Below the pieces are notes generated by a model, which saw nothing but the letters and a program-made list of their open reading frames with translations, was not told the origin of the DNA and did no database searches. Positions 27,548-36,806 of a DNA stretch of 64,000 nt are shown piece after piece. Numbering within the stretch: position 1 is the first letter of the stretch; every line of letters begins with the position of its first letter. The position numbers and the translations under genes were made by a program. The DNA is from JAGRGG01 sp965217265 (lineage in GTDB: Bacteria; Pseudomonadota; Alphaproteobacteria; Geminicoccales; Geminicoccaceae), in NCBI GenBank assembly GCA_965217265.1, contig CBDCHP010000018.1:620001-684000 (forward strand), given 5' to 3'.

Positions 27548-28789
27548 TCAGGCATCGATGCGGGCGTCGCCGAAGCGGCGCTCGACGTAGTCCTCGACCA
27601 GCGCCTGGAACTCCTCGGCGATCTTCGGGCCGCGCAGGGTGAGGCGCTTCTCGCCGTCGATGTAGACCGGGGCGGCCGGGCTCTCGCCCGTGCCCGGCAG
27701 GCTGATGCCGATGTCGGCGTGCTTGCTCTCGCCGGGGCCATTCACGATGCAGCCCATGACGGCGACGTTCATCGCCTCGGCGCCGGGGTAGCGCGCCTTC
27801 CAGACCGGCATCTGCGCGTCGAGGTAGGTCTGGATGCGCAAGGTCAGCTCCTGAAAGAAGGTGCTCGTCGTCCGCCCGCAGCCGGGGCACGCCGTCACCT
27901 GCGGCACGAACTGGCGCAGGCCCAGCGCCTGCAGCACCTCCTGGCAGGCCTTGACCTCGTTGGTGCGCGGCTCGCCGGGCTTGGGCGTCAGGCTGGCGCG
28001 GATCGTGTCGCCGATCCCGTCTTGCAGCAAAAGGCCGAGCCCGATCGCGGTGGCGGCGATGCCCTTGACCCCCATCCCGGCCTCGGTGAGGCCGACGTGA
28101 AGCGCGTAGGTCGAGCGGCGGGCGAGTTCGCGGTAGACCGCGACCAGGTCCTGCACCCGGCTGACCTTGGCCGAGACGACGATGCGATCGGCACCGAGCC
28201 CGATGCGCTCGGCGTGCGCGGCGCTCAAGAGGGCCGATCGCACCAGGGCCTCGCGCAGCACGGCGTCGGCCGGCCCCGGCTCGGCCAAGGCCGCGTTGTC
28301 GTCCATCAGCTTGGTGGCGAGGTCCTGGTCGAGCGAGCCCCAGTTGACGCCGATCCTGACCGGCCGGTCGGCCCGCAACGCCGCCTCGACCATCTGCTCG
28401 AACTGCCGGTCGCGCTTCTCGCCGAAGCCGACGTTGCCGGGGTTGATCCTGAGCTTGGCGAGCGCTTGCCCCAGTTCGGGCACCTCGGCCAGGAGGCGGT
28501 GGCCGTTGTAGTGGAAGTCGCCGACGAGCGGCACGTCGAGGCCCAAGATATCGAGCCGCTCGCGGATCGCCGGCACGGCCTGGGCGGAGGGCAGGTTGTT
28601 GACGGTGACGCGGACGATCTCCGAGCCGGCGCGGGCGAGTTCGGCCACCTGCCGCGCCGTCCGGTCGACGTCGGCCGTGTCGGTGTTGGTCATCGACTGC
28701 ACGACGACGGGGGCACCGCCGCCGACCACGACGCCGCCGACGCGAACCGCGTGGGTCTGGTGCCGCCGGACCTCGGCCAAAGCCACCAT
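27548..28789 (-). CDS. ispG: 4-hydroxy-3-methylbut-2-enyl diphosphate synthase
   Basis: Iron-sulfur enzyme of the MEP isoprenoid pathway, converting MEcPP to HMBPP. 413 residues. VVQSMTNTDTADVDRT and RVTVNNLPSA in the TIM-barrel part, RINPGNVG, and the [4Fe-4S]-binding cysteines in CPGCGRTTSTFF and MGCIVNGPGE near the C-terminus. Start ATG at 28789 (MVALAEVRRHQTHAVRVGGV). Downstream is the small membrane protein, then hisS. Confidence 0.97.
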   Translation of the reverse strand: MVALAEVRRHQTHAVRVGGVVVGGGAPVVVQSMTNTDTADVDRTARQVAELARAGSEIVRVTVNNLPSAQAVPAIRERLDILGLDVPLVGDFHYNGHRLLAEVPELGQALAKLRINPGNVGFGEKRDRQFEQMVEAALRADRPVRIGVNWGSLDQDLATKLMDDNAALAEPGPADAVLREALVRSALLSAAHAERIGLGADRIVVSAKVSRVQDLVAVYRELARRSTYALHVGLTEAGMGVKGIAATAIGLGLLLQDGIGDTIRASLTPKPGEPRTNEVKACQEVLQALGLRQFVPQVTACPGCGRTTSTFFQELTLRIQTYLDAQMPVWKARYPGAEAMNVAVMGCIVNGPGESKHADIGISLPGTGESPAAPVYIDGEKRLTLRGPKIAEEFQALVEDYVERRFGDARIDA

Positions 28790-28884
28790 CTGCCTGTTCC
28801 TATTCGTGCTGTTCGAGGATCGCCGTCACGGGCGGGATATGCCGACGACGCCGCTCGATGGCAAGGCCGGCGGATCGAGGGCCG

Positions 28885-29922
28885 TCAGCCCTCGCCGCGG
28901 CGGCGAAGGAGTGCCCCGGGCGCCAGCGAGACGTCGCGCATCACGGCACCACGGTCGCCGACCGGGCCGAGGCTGTAGCCTTCGAAGACGATCTCGATCC
29001 CGCCCGCGTTGCCGGTCCAAAGCGCCAAGTCATCGCGGTCGGGCAGGGCGAACTCTTCGCCGGGTTCGAGGGTTCGGGTGCGAACGTAGTCCCGCGCCTC
29101 GCTCTTGACCTGGATCCAACTGGGTTCGAGCGCGCGCAGAACCACGCGCGGCCCGTTTGCCGGGGGGATCCGTTCTTCCGGCCCGCCCGCCGCAAGCGCC
29201 TCGGCATCGGTCTCGTCGGGCGTCGTCTCGGCCGTCGGCGGTTCGCCGGCGCCCGCCCGATCGTCGGCGCTGAACCGCTCGAAGAGGCCGTCCTCGGGCA
29301 TCAGGCGCTCAAGGGGCTTGTCCGCTAAGGGGGGCGTCGCCTCGGCGGGCGGCGTCGCGTCCGGGCGCGTTTTCTCGTCCTCGAACAACTGCACGGCGTA
29401 CTGGCCGAGCTCGCCGGGCAGGCGGGTGACGCGATCGAGGGCGGCGGCGCCAGAGCCCTGCATCGCGTACCAGCCGCCGTAGGCGAGCACGACGAGCACG
29501 ACGGCCGCCACGAGAACGGGGGCGCCGGGCAGCGAGCGGTCGCGATCGGTGTAGGTCTTACGCGATCCCGGCTGCTGGTGGCCGAGCGCCACGGGATCCA
29601 TGCCGGCCGCGTCGGACGTTCTTGTCGCCGCACGCGCCGGCGCGTGGTGCTTGAGCCCGCCGACGAGATCCTGGCCGTCGAACCCGAGATAGTCGGCGTA
29701 GGTGCGCAAGAAGCCGAGCGCGTAGGGCCGGCCGGGCGTGGCGCCGAAATTGCCCTCTTCGAGCGCGAACAGGTAGGCCGGGCGAATGCGCAGGTAGTCG
29801 GCGATGTCGTAGAGGTCCTCGCCGCGTTCCTGGCGCGCGTCGCGCAGACGCCGCCCGATCTCGCTTATAGAGGCGTCGGTGGTCTCAACTTTATCCATGT
29901 CGTTCGAACGTCGCTCGGCCAT
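28885..29922 (-). CDS. rodZ: RodZ-like helix-turn-helix membrane protein
   Basis: Cytoskeletal adaptor family that links MreB to the cell-wall elongation machinery. 345 residues from the ATG at 29922 (MAERRSND); ATG 29898 and an upstream TTG at 29979 are alternatives. Domains in order: cytoplasmic HTH_25 (IGRRLRDARQERGEDLYDIA, LRIRPAYLFALEEGNF, GFLRTYADYLG), a basic juxtamembrane stretch, one membrane helix (VLVAAVVLVVLAYGGWYAM), an acidic Pro-rich linker, and a periplasmic DUF4115 beta domain (VVLRALEPSWIQV). Sits just upstream of ispG. Confidence 0.92.
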   Translation of the reverse strand: MAERRSNDMDKVETTDASISEIGRRLRDARQERGEDLYDIADYLRIRPAYLFALEEGNFGATPGRPYALGFLRTYADYLGFDGQDLVGGLKHHAPARAATRTSDAAGMDPVALGHQQPGSRKTYTDRDRSLPGAPVLVAAVVLVVLAYGGWYAMQGSGAAALDRVTRLPGELGQYAVQLFEDEKTRPDATPPAEATPPLADKPLERLMPEDGLFERFSADDRAGAGEPPTAETTPDETDAEALAAGGPEERIPPANGPRVVLRALEPSWIQVKSEARDYVRTRTLEPGEEFALPDRDDLALWTGNAGGIEIVFEGYSLGPVGDRGAVMRDVSLAPGALLRRRGEG

Positions 29923-30115
29923 GTCCACGTATGACAACAGCGTTTCGGGTATGCCGGACGGTGCCGGAACGTTTATCAAAAAACCATAACGTTTCTCGGC
30001 TACCTCCTAGCAAGGTCCCGGCACGAAATCATCTTCGATTGCTCCTCGATGTGGTGTCGGTCAGGCACACTTCCACCACCCGTCGATGCCGGGCGCCCAA
30101 GGTCCCTCGGCCGCG

Positions 30116-32428
30116 TCAGCCGCCGTTGGGCAGGACGACCCCGTGATCCTTGGCGTAATCGAACAGCCTGCGGCGCAGGCTACGCTCCGGCAGGTCGAGG
30201 AGCGCGGCGACGTAGGCGGCGCACGCCCCGACATCGAGGCTGCGCAGCATCGCCTTGACGTCGCCGAACTGGGCGGCCGAGAGCGAGAGGCGGCGAACGC
30301 CGAGACCGATGAGCGCCATCGCTTCGAGGGGGTGGCTCGCCATCTCGCCGCAGACCGAGAGCTTGACGCCGGCCGCGTCGGCGTGCCCGACGAGGTCGCG
30401 GATCAGGCTCAGCGCCGGCGGCGAGAGCGGGTCGTAGCGGTTGGCGAGGCCCGGCGAGCCGCGATCGCAGGCGAAGAGGAACTGAAACAGGTCGTTCGAG
30501 CCGATCGAGAGGAAGTCGATCTCGCGCAACAGGGCCGGGAGCTGCCAGTACAAGGCCGGCACCTCCATCATCGCCCCGACTTCGAGCGGGCGCGGCAGCG
30601 GCAGGCCCCTGGCCTCGGCGCGCGCCAGTTCGAGGTCCAAGAGGTGCCGGGCCGCCTTGAATTCGGCCACGTCGGCCACCATCGGGAACATGACGCACAA
30701 GTCACCGCCGTCGGCGGCCTCGATCAAGGCGCGCATCTGCGTGCGCAGCAGCGACGGCCGATCGAGGGTGAGGCGCAGCGCGCGCCAGCCCAGGGCCGGG
30801 TTCTCCTCGACCGGCATCCGCCAGTAGGGCAGTTGCTTGTCCGAGCCGATGTCGAGGGTGCGAAACAGGACCGGGCGCCCCCGGACCTTGGCGCGCACCT
30901 GGCGGTAATACTCGCTCTGCACGGCGCGGTCGGGCAAGGCGGGGCGCGACATGAAGGTGAGTTCGGTGCGATAGAGGCCGATCCCGTCTGCCCCCAGCGC
31001 CTCGACTTCCGGGACGTCCAGGAGAAAGGCGGCGTTGAGCGACAGCGCCACGGGCACGCCGTCCAAGGTCACCGCCGGCAGGTCGCGCAGGCCCCGCAAT
31101 TCCTGCCGCCGCCGCGTTCGGGCCTGCATGACCCGCTTGAAGGCCTCGATCACGTCCTCGGTCGGGTTGAGAAAGGCGTGGCCGTTGTCGCCGTCGAGCG
31201 CGATCTTGTCACCGCCCTCGCACTCGACCATGATCCGGCCGACGCGGCCGACGAGCGGCAGGCCGAACGCGCGGGCGACGATCGTGACGTGCGCCGTGCT
31301 CGACCCTTCCTCCAGCACGATCCCGGCCAGCTTGTCGCGCTCGTAGGCGACGAGGTCGGCGGCCGACAGGTTGCGCGCGACCAGGACCGAGCCCTTGCGC
31401 ATCGCCCGCGCCTCGGTGGCGAAGTCGCGCCCGACCAAGTGCATGAGCAGGCGGGTGGCCATGTCCTCCAGGTCGATCAGGCGCTCGCGCAGGTAGGGGT
31501 CGCTCGCGTGTTCGAGGCGCACTTGCACCTCGTCTTGGATGCGCCGCACGGCCGCCTCGGCGGTGAGGCCGTTCTCGATCGCTTCGCGGATGCGCCGAAA
31601 CCAGCCGCGGTCGTGCGCTACCATGCGGTAGCTTTCGAGAATGTCGCGGTGCTCGCCGACGCCGAGCTCGGCCCGGTCGAACATCGAATCGAGCGAGAGG
31701 CGGAACTGGTTCATCGCCGTTTGCAGGCGCTCGACCTCTTGGGCCGGGTTGTCGGTCAAGAGGCGGGTGATGCGCACCTTGGGCGCGTGCAGCCAGACGC
31801 GGCCGATCGCGACCCCCTCGACCAGCCTTTGCCCCTCGACGCGGCGCTGCTCCTTGGACGCCGGCACGCCGACGACGAAGCGCCCGCCCAAGACGTTGCC
31901 CGCCGCCAGCGTCTCGGCCAGCACCGAGGCGATGATCAGCAGGGCCTCGACGTCGTCGTCGGCGTAGGTCCTGGGCACGGTGTTTTGCAAGGTGAGCACG
32001 CCGACGATCCGCCCGCCGCGAACGGCGGGCACGCCCAAGAACGAGCGGTAGCGATCCTCGCGCGTCTCGGGGAAGTAGACGAAGTTCGGGTGGCCTTGCG
32101 CGTTCTCGGTGTTGATGATGTCGCCGGTGGCGGCGATCGTGCCGACCAGCCCCTCGCCGACCCGCATGCGCACCGTGTGGACCGCCTCGGGCGCCAACCC
32201 CTCGGTCGCCATCAGCTCCAAGACGTCGTCGGCGCGAAGGGCGTAGATCGAGCAGACCTCGGCGACGAGGTTGGAGGCGATCAGGGCGACGATGCGATTC
32301 AAGCGCTGCTGCGGCAAGGTCGGCGCGGCCACGACCTCGACGAGCCGCTTCAACAGGCGGCGGGCCGGAGAGGCGGCGACGTCGATCACGCGCTTGGGCT
32401 CAAGCCCGTCGCCCCAGCCGGCGCTCAT
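30116..32428 (-). CDS. ptsP: Phosphoenolpyruvate-protein phosphotransferase EI-Ntr
   Basis: First enzyme of the nitrogen-type phosphotransferase system, transferring phosphate from PEP to NPr. 770 residues: N-terminal GAF domain (about 20-170, VGEGLVGTIAATGDIINTENA), PEP-utiliser N domain, mobile domain with the phospho-histidine in EEGSSTAHVTIVARAFG, and a C-terminal PEP-binding TIM barrel (ALGADGIGLYRTELTFM, FRTLDIGSDKQLPY, SIGSNDLFQFLFACDR, VCGEMASHPLEA). The GAF domain marks it as EI-Ntr rather than sugar-PTS EI. The ATG shares a base with the upstream oxygenase stop (TGATG). Confidence 0.96.
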   Translation of the reverse strand: MSAGWGDGLEPKRVIDVAASPARRLLKRLVEVVAAPTLPQQRLNRIVALIASNLVAEVCSIYALRADDVLELMATEGLAPEAVHTVRMRVGEGLVGTIAATGDIINTENAQGHPNFVYFPETREDRYRSFLGVPAVRGGRIVGVLTLQNTVPRTYADDDVEALLIIASVLAETLAAGNVLGGRFVVGVPASKEQRRVEGQRLVEGVAIGRVWLHAPKVRITRLLTDNPAQEVERLQTAMNQFRLSLDSMFDRAELGVGEHRDILESYRMVAHDRGWFRRIREAIENGLTAEAAVRRIQDEVQVRLEHASDPYLRERLIDLEDMATRLLMHLVGRDFATEARAMRKGSVLVARNLSAADLVAYERDKLAGIVLEEGSSTAHVTIVARAFGLPLVGRVGRIMVECEGGDKIALDGDNGHAFLNPTEDVIEAFKRVMQARTRRRQELRGLRDLPAVTLDGVPVALSLNAAFLLDVPEVEALGADGIGLYRTELTFMSRPALPDRAVQSEYYRQVRAKVRGRPVLFRTLDIGSDKQLPYWRMPVEENPALGWRALRLTLDRPSLLRTQMRALIEAADGGDLCVMFPMVADVAEFKAARHLLDLELARAEARGLPLPRPLEVGAMMEVPALYWQLPALLREIDFLSIGSNDLFQFLFACDRGSPGLANRYDPLSPPALSLIRDLVGHADAAGVKLSVCGEMASHPLEAMALIGLGVRRLSLSAAQFGDVKAMLRSLDVGACAAYVAALLDLPERSLRRRLFDYAKDHGVVLPNGG

Positions 32429-33441
32429 CAGGGCCCCGCCCGGCGGGCGAGCGCCGCCTCGGCGGCGTGGGCCAGCCCCTCGACGATGACCGCCACGGGC
32501 TCGATCGCCCTGACGAAGCCGACGCTCTGCCCCGCCATCAAGCTGCCGGTCTCGACGTCGCCCTCGATGACGGCGCGCTTCAAGGCTCCGGCCCAGTAGC
32601 GCTCGATCCCGAGCTGCGCCTCATCGAAGCCCGTCTCGCCCCGACGATAGCGCCCGATCGCTTCGGTCTGGGTCAGGGTGAAGCGCCGCGCCCCCTCGTT
32701 GACCAGCGCCCGGACGGGGATGACCTTGAAGGCCGGGTCGACCTGGACCGAGGGCTGCGCGTCGCGCGCGGAGGCCCGGATCATCGCGCGCTTGAAGGCC
32801 GGATGCGCCACGCTCTCCGCGGCACAGACGAAGCGGGTGCCCATCTGCACGCCCGAGGCCCCCATCGCGAGGTAGGCGGCGATCATCTCGCCGCTGCCGA
32901 TCCCGCCCGCGACGAAGACCGGCACCGCCTCGACGTAGGGCAGGATCTCCTGCGCCAGGACCGAGGTCGCGACCGGGCCGATGTGTCCGCCGGCTTCCAT
33001 GCCCTCGATGATGAGCCCATCGACGCCGTTGCGCACGAGTTTCTTGGCCAAGGCCAAACTGGGGGCAAAGGCGAGAACCTTGATGCCGGCCGACTTCAGC
33101 GTCCCCAGCACGTCGCGGGTCGGCAGGCCACCGGCGAGGACGACGTGGCCGACCGCGAGATCGATGCAGGTTCGCACCAAGTCCGGCAGTTCGGGGTGCA
33201 TGACGATGAGGTTGACCCCGAACGGCCGGTCGGTGAGGGCGCGGGTCGCCCGCACCTCGCTCGCGAGATCTTGCGCCGACATCGAGCCGCAGGCGATGAC
33301 GCCAAAGCCGCCGGCCGCACTCACCGCGGCGACGAGGTTGCGCTCGGAGACCCAAGTCATGGCGCCGCACAAGAACGGCACCTCGACGCCCAAGAGGTCG
33401 AGGCCGCGGCGGGAGAGTGCTCGAAGCCGCGGGCCCGCCAC
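32428..33441 (-). CDS. Nitronate monooxygenase family flavoprotein
   Basis: FMN-dependent TIM-barrel enzyme of the 2-nitropropane dioxygenase/nitronate monooxygenase family, 337 residues. Signature segments: FLCGAMTWVSERNLVAAVS, GGFGVIACG, RPFGVNLIV, the conserved MEAGGHIGP, PVFVAGGIGSGEMIAAYLAMGASGVQMGTRF. The family also includes enoyl-ACP reductase (FabK)-like proteins, so substrate is uncertain. It lies 5 nt downstream of lysC and is coupled to ptsP, suggesting a lysC / oxygenase / ptsP transcript. Confidence 0.88.
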   Translation of the reverse strand: MAGPRLRALSRRGLDLLGVEVPFLCGAMTWVSERNLVAAVSAAGGFGVIACGSMSAQDLASEVRATRALTDRPFGVNLIVMHPELPDLVRTCIDLAVGHVVLAGGLPTRDVLGTLKSAGIKVLAFAPSLALAKKLVRNGVDGLIIEGMEAGGHIGPVATSVLAQEILPYVEAVPVFVAGGIGSGEMIAAYLAMGASGVQMGTRFVCAAESVAHPAFKRAMIRASARDAQPSVQVDPAFKVIPVRALVNEGARRFTLTQTEAIGRYRRGETGFDEAQLGIERYWAGALKRAVIEGDVETGSLMAGQSVGFVRAIEPVAVIVEGLAHAAEAALARRAGP

Positions 33442-33446
33442 ACCGT

Positions 33447-34676
33447 TCAGCCGTCGAGCCCGTAGGCGGTATGGAGGGCGCGGATGGCGAGTTCGGTGTA
33501 GGCTTCCTCGATCAGGACGCTGACCTTGATCTCCGAGGTCGAGATCGCCTGGATATTGATGCCCTTCTCGGCGAGCGTGGTGAACATCTGGTGCGCGATG
33601 CCGGCGTGGCTGCGCATACCGACGCCGATGACCGAGACCTTGGCGATGTCGGCGTCGTCGACGAGGCGCTCGAAGCCGGTCTCGGCCCGGTGCTCCTCCA
33701 GCACCTTCAAGGCGCGCGGCAGTTCGGCCCGGCCGACGGTGAAGGTGAGGTTGGCGCTCTGGCCGTCGCGGCTGACCGACTGCACAATCATGTCGACGTT
33801 GATGCCCTCCTTGGCCAAGGGTCCGAAGACCGAGGCGGCGACGCCCGGCCGATCCCCTAAGCCCACGACGGTGATGCGGGCCTCGTCGCGGCTATACGCG
33901 ATGCCGGTGACGATCTGGCTTTCCATGATCTCGTCCTCGTCCACGACAAGCGTGCCCGGCTTGTCCTCGAAGGATGACAGCACCTGCACGGGCACGTGGT
34001 GGCGCATGGCGACGGCGACCGAGCGGGTCTGGAGGACCTTGGCGCCCAAGGACGCCATCTCCAGCATCTCCTCGTACGCGATGCGCTCGATCTTGCGGGC
34101 TTTATGCGCGATGCGCGGGTCGGTCGTGTAGACCCCGTCGACGTCGGTGAAGATGTCGCAGCGCTCGGCCTTGAGGGACGCTGCCAGCGCCACGGCCGAG
34201 GTGTCGGAGCCGCCGCGGCCGAGCGTCGTCACCCGCCCCGCCTTCGAGAGCCCCTGAAACCCGGCGACGACGGCGACGCACCCATCATCTAAGGCGGCCA
34301 TGACCGGGCCGGGGTCGATGTCGAGGATGCTGGCCTTGCCGTGCGCCGCGTCGGTCTTGAAGCCGGCCTGCCAGCCGAGGTACGAGCGCGCCGGCACGCC
34401 GATCGTCTGGAGCGCGATGCTGAGCAGGCCGACCGTCACCTGCTCGCCCGAGGCCACCACCTGATCGTACTCGGCCGGATCGAAGCCGGCCGGATCGAGG
34501 CCGTTGACGTGGCCGACGAGCCGGTTCGTCGTGCCCGCCATCGCCGAGACGACGACGCAGACCTTCTCGCCCTTGAGCGCGTGCCGCTTGACACGCGCCG
34601 CGACGTCGCGAATGCGCTCTAGATCGGCGACGGAAGTACCGCCATATTTCTGCACGACGACGCTCAAGGCTGACAA
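33447..34676 (-). CDS. lysC: Aspartate kinase
   Basis: Catalyses the first step of lysine, threonine, methionine and diaminopimelate synthesis, phosphorylating aspartate. 409 residues: N-terminal kinase domain with VVVQKYGGTSVADLERI, VVVSAMAGTTNRLV, TLGRGGSDTSAVALAA and FTDVDGVYTTDPRI; C-terminal tandem ACT domains (RITVVGLGDRPGVAASVFG, KVSVIGVGMRSHAGIAHQMF) for feedback control. Divergent from ubiG with a spacer of about 90 nt. Confidence 0.97.
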   Translation of the reverse strand: MSALSVVVQKYGGTSVADLERIRDVAARVKRHALKGEKVCVVVSAMAGTTNRLVGHVNGLDPAGFDPAEYDQVVASGEQVTVGLLSIALQTIGVPARSYLGWQAGFKTDAAHGKASILDIDPGPVMAALDDGCVAVVAGFQGLSKAGRVTTLGRGGSDTSAVALAASLKAERCDIFTDVDGVYTTDPRIAHKARKIERIAYEEMLEMASLGAKVLQTRSVAVAMRHHVPVQVLSSFEDKPGTLVVDEDEIMESQIVTGIAYSRDEARITVVGLGDRPGVAASVFGPLAKEGINVDMIVQSVSRDGQSANLTFTVGRAELPRALKVLEEHRAETGFERLVDDADIAKVSVIGVGMRSHAGIAHQMFTTLAEKGINIQAISTSEIKVSVLIEEAYTELAIRALHTAYGLDG

Positions 34677-34768
34677 GTCCTCAAAGCTCGCAGGTGGGCT
34701 CGCGTGTGGGCGAGGGTCGAACGCGACCGGGCGGTGCGGTCGGCCATCTTCTAGCGATCAAGGGTTGC

Positions 34769-35521
34769 ATGAGCAAGAACGAGACCAAGGCGGCTTTCGA
34801 TACGACGGCGGACGCGGACGAAGTCGCGCGCTTCGATGGCATGGCCGATGCGTGGTGGGACGAGGACGGGCCGATGCGGCCCTTGCACCGCATGAACCCG
34901 CTCAGGGTCGGCTACATCCGCGCGCAGGCGGCGCGGCTTCGGGGGGGCGACGAGGCGGCGGCCCTGGAAGGCTTGGCCGTCCTCGACGTCGGCTGCGGCG
35001 CCGGGCTCCTCGCCGAGCCGCTGACGCGCTTGGGCGCCAAGGTGATCGGCATCGACCCCTCGGCCGCGGCGATTGGGGCCGCCCGCCGGCACGCGAACGC
35101 CGTCGGCCTCACGATCGACTACCGCGCCGCCGCGACCGGGGATCTGATCGCCGACGGCCTGTCCTTCGATCTGGTGACGGCGCTCGAAGTCATCGAGCAC
35201 ACCCCCGACCCCGAGGCGTTCGTCCACGACCTTAGCCGGCTGCTGCGGCCGGACGGGCTCCTCGTCCTCTCGACCCTGAACCGCACCGCGCAGAGCTTCA
35301 TCAAGGCGATCGTCGGCGCCGAGTACCTGCTCGGCTGGCTGCCCAAGGGCACGCACGACTGGAAGCGGTTCATGAAGCCCTCCGAGATCGCCCGGCTGTT
35401 GCGCGCGCACGGCCTCATCCTCGTCGATCTCGCCGGCATCGCCTACGACCCGGCCGCCGACCGCTTCAGCTTGGGCCAAGCGCGCGACACCAACTACATC
35501 CTGGCAGCGCGCAAGGGCTGA
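34769..35521 (+). CDS. ubiG: Ubiquinone biosynthesis O-methyltransferase
   Basis: SAM-dependent enzyme performing the two O-methylations in ubiquinone synthesis. 250 residues from the ATG at 34769 (MSKNETKAAFDTTADADEVA, preceded by AAGGG); a longer frame upstream is not convincing. Typical UbiG features: DEVARFDGMADAWWDEDGPM, PLHRMNPLRVGYI, LDVGCGAGLLAEPLTRLGA (SAM loop), ALEVIEHTPDPEAFV, and the C-terminal GTHDWKRFMKPSE. Adjacent lysC-ubiG is a common alphaproteobacterial arrangement. Confidence 0.96.
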   Translation: MSKNETKAAFDTTADADEVARFDGMADAWWDEDGPMRPLHRMNPLRVGYIRAQAARLRGGDEAAALEGLAVLDVGCGAGLLAEPLTRLGAKVIGIDPSAAAIGAARRHANAVGLTIDYRAAATGDLIADGLSFDLVTALEVIEHTPDPEAFVHDLSRLLRPDGLLVLSTLNRTAQSFIKAIVGAEYLLGWLPKGTHDWKRFMKPSEIARLLRAHGLILVDLAGIAYDPAADRFSLGQARDTNYILAARKG

Positions 35522-35616
35522 GGCGCCCCCGATCGCCCTGTAAGGATTTTCAGGCGGCTTGAACCGCCGGATTCAGGTCCGGGGCGGGGGTATGTCTCGG
35601 CCGCTTTGCAGCCGTT

Positions 35617-36297
35617 TCAGATCCACAGCCCGTCGTCGGCCACGTCGGGCAGGCGCACCGTCTCGGGCAGGACGTTGTCGGCCATGCGCGCCGTGCCGGT
35701 CCAGCGCGGGTGCAGACCGTCGACCTGGAGCAGCGATCGCTTATCGCTGACCCCGTCCAGGATGTCGGGCGAGAACAGCACGTCCTGCTCGTTTGCGACC
35801 CGCTCGAACACGGCCTCGAAGCGCGCCTGCTTCGCCGACGCCTCGAAACCGCGCTCGGCCTTGGTGCGGTAGGGGTAGTAGGCGTCGACCCCTGCCAGCA
35901 GCACCTCGGTGCCCTCGGCCTGGAAACGGTCGACGATGGCGTTGAGGTTCGCTTCCATCTTGTCGATCGAGCGCTGCTGCGGCGCGTCGTTGATGCCCAG
36001 GACGACGAGGGCCGCGTTCGGCGCGTCGTTGGCGGGATCGTCGAGGTAGGCATCCAGGCGCGCCAGGCCCTGCTTGGTGCCGTCGCCGCTGTTGGAGTAG
36101 GCGGTAATCTCGACGTCGTGACCGGCGGCCGCCAGCTTTTGCGCCATCCAGGTCGGAAACTTGCGCGACGGAATGGTGAAGCTGTCGCCGAGGATCATCA
36201 GATCCAGGGCACCCGCCGCCCCGCCGTTCTCGAAGGACGTGGCAGAAGGCGAATACGGTCCGTCAGAACGCCAAATCGCGGGCGGCGTGGACGACAT
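35617..36297 (-). CDS. SGNH/GDSL-type hydrolase
   Basis: 226-residue esterase-like protein. Block I LMILGDSFT carries the nucleophile Ser, the Gly block is SNSGDGTKQG, block III is VVLGINDAPQQ, and block V is DGLHPRWTG with the catalytic Asp/His. This is the TesA/arylesterase-like SGNH layout. No obvious signal peptide is seen at the N-terminus (MSSTPPAIWRSDGPY), so location is uncertain. Substrate unknown. Divergent from the ABM-domain gene. Confidence 0.85.
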   Translation of the reverse strand: MSSTPPAIWRSDGPYSPSATSFENGGAAGALDLMILGDSFTIPSRKFPTWMAQKLAAAGHDVEITAYSNSGDGTKQGLARLDAYLDDPANDAPNAALVVLGINDAPQQRSIDKMEANLNAIVDRFQAEGTEVLLAGVDAYYPYRTKAERGFEASAKQARFEAVFERVANEQDVLFSPDILDGVSDKRSLLQVDGLHPRWTGTARMADNVLPETVRLPDVADDGLWI

Positions 36298-36502
36298 CGT
36301 GCGGGGCTTCCTTCGCGGGCAGCAGAACGGTGCAGGTACGTAGCGGCTTCTATCAACCCGAACGCTATTCTGTCGAAAGGATGCTCTTCATTGACACACA
36401 CAAGAACGGTGGGCGTTGCCACGACCCGTTCGGGCCGCCTACGCTGGTTGTTCGCCTCGACGATCGCTTCCCCGACCGACAGCACCCTCAGGAGACGCAA
36501 TT

Positions 36503-36796
36503 ATGCTCGCCATCGTGGTCGACATCGACCTGCACCCCGGCCGCCGCGACGACTTCCTGACGCTGATCCGCGCCAACGCCGCCGGCGCGACGCAGGACGA
36601 GCCCGGGTGCCGCCGCTTCGACGTCTGCCTCGACCCCGACCGGCCGGAGAGCGTCCTCCTCTACGAGGTGTACGACGACGGGGCCGCCTTCGAGGCGCAC
36701 CGCGCCAGCCCGCACTTCATCACCTACGACGCGGCGTCGCCGCCGCTGATTCGTGAGAAGCGCGTGCGGCGGCTTCAGATCGACGACGCCCGCTGA
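36503..36796 (+). CDS. Antibiotic biosynthesis monooxygenase (ABM) domain protein
   Basis: 97-residue ferredoxin-like dimeric alpha-beta protein of the ABM/YgiN/LsrG type. Characteristic features are the N-terminal strand MLAIVVDIDLHPGRRDDFL, QDEPGCRRFDVCLD and a LLYEVYDDGAAFEAHRASPHF segment containing the conserved E-Y/V-D-AAF-HxxSPHF pattern. Start ATG at 36503 has a good AGGAGACGCAATT ribosome site. The family includes quinol oxygenases and autoinducer-2 isomerase; substrate not predictable. Confidence 0.85.
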   Translation: MLAIVVDIDLHPGRRDDFLTLIRANAAGATQDEPGCRRFDVCLDPDRPESVLLYEVYDDGAAFEAHRASPHFITYDAASPPLIREKRVRRLQIDDAR

Positions 36797-36806
36797 GCGG
36801 CAGGGT

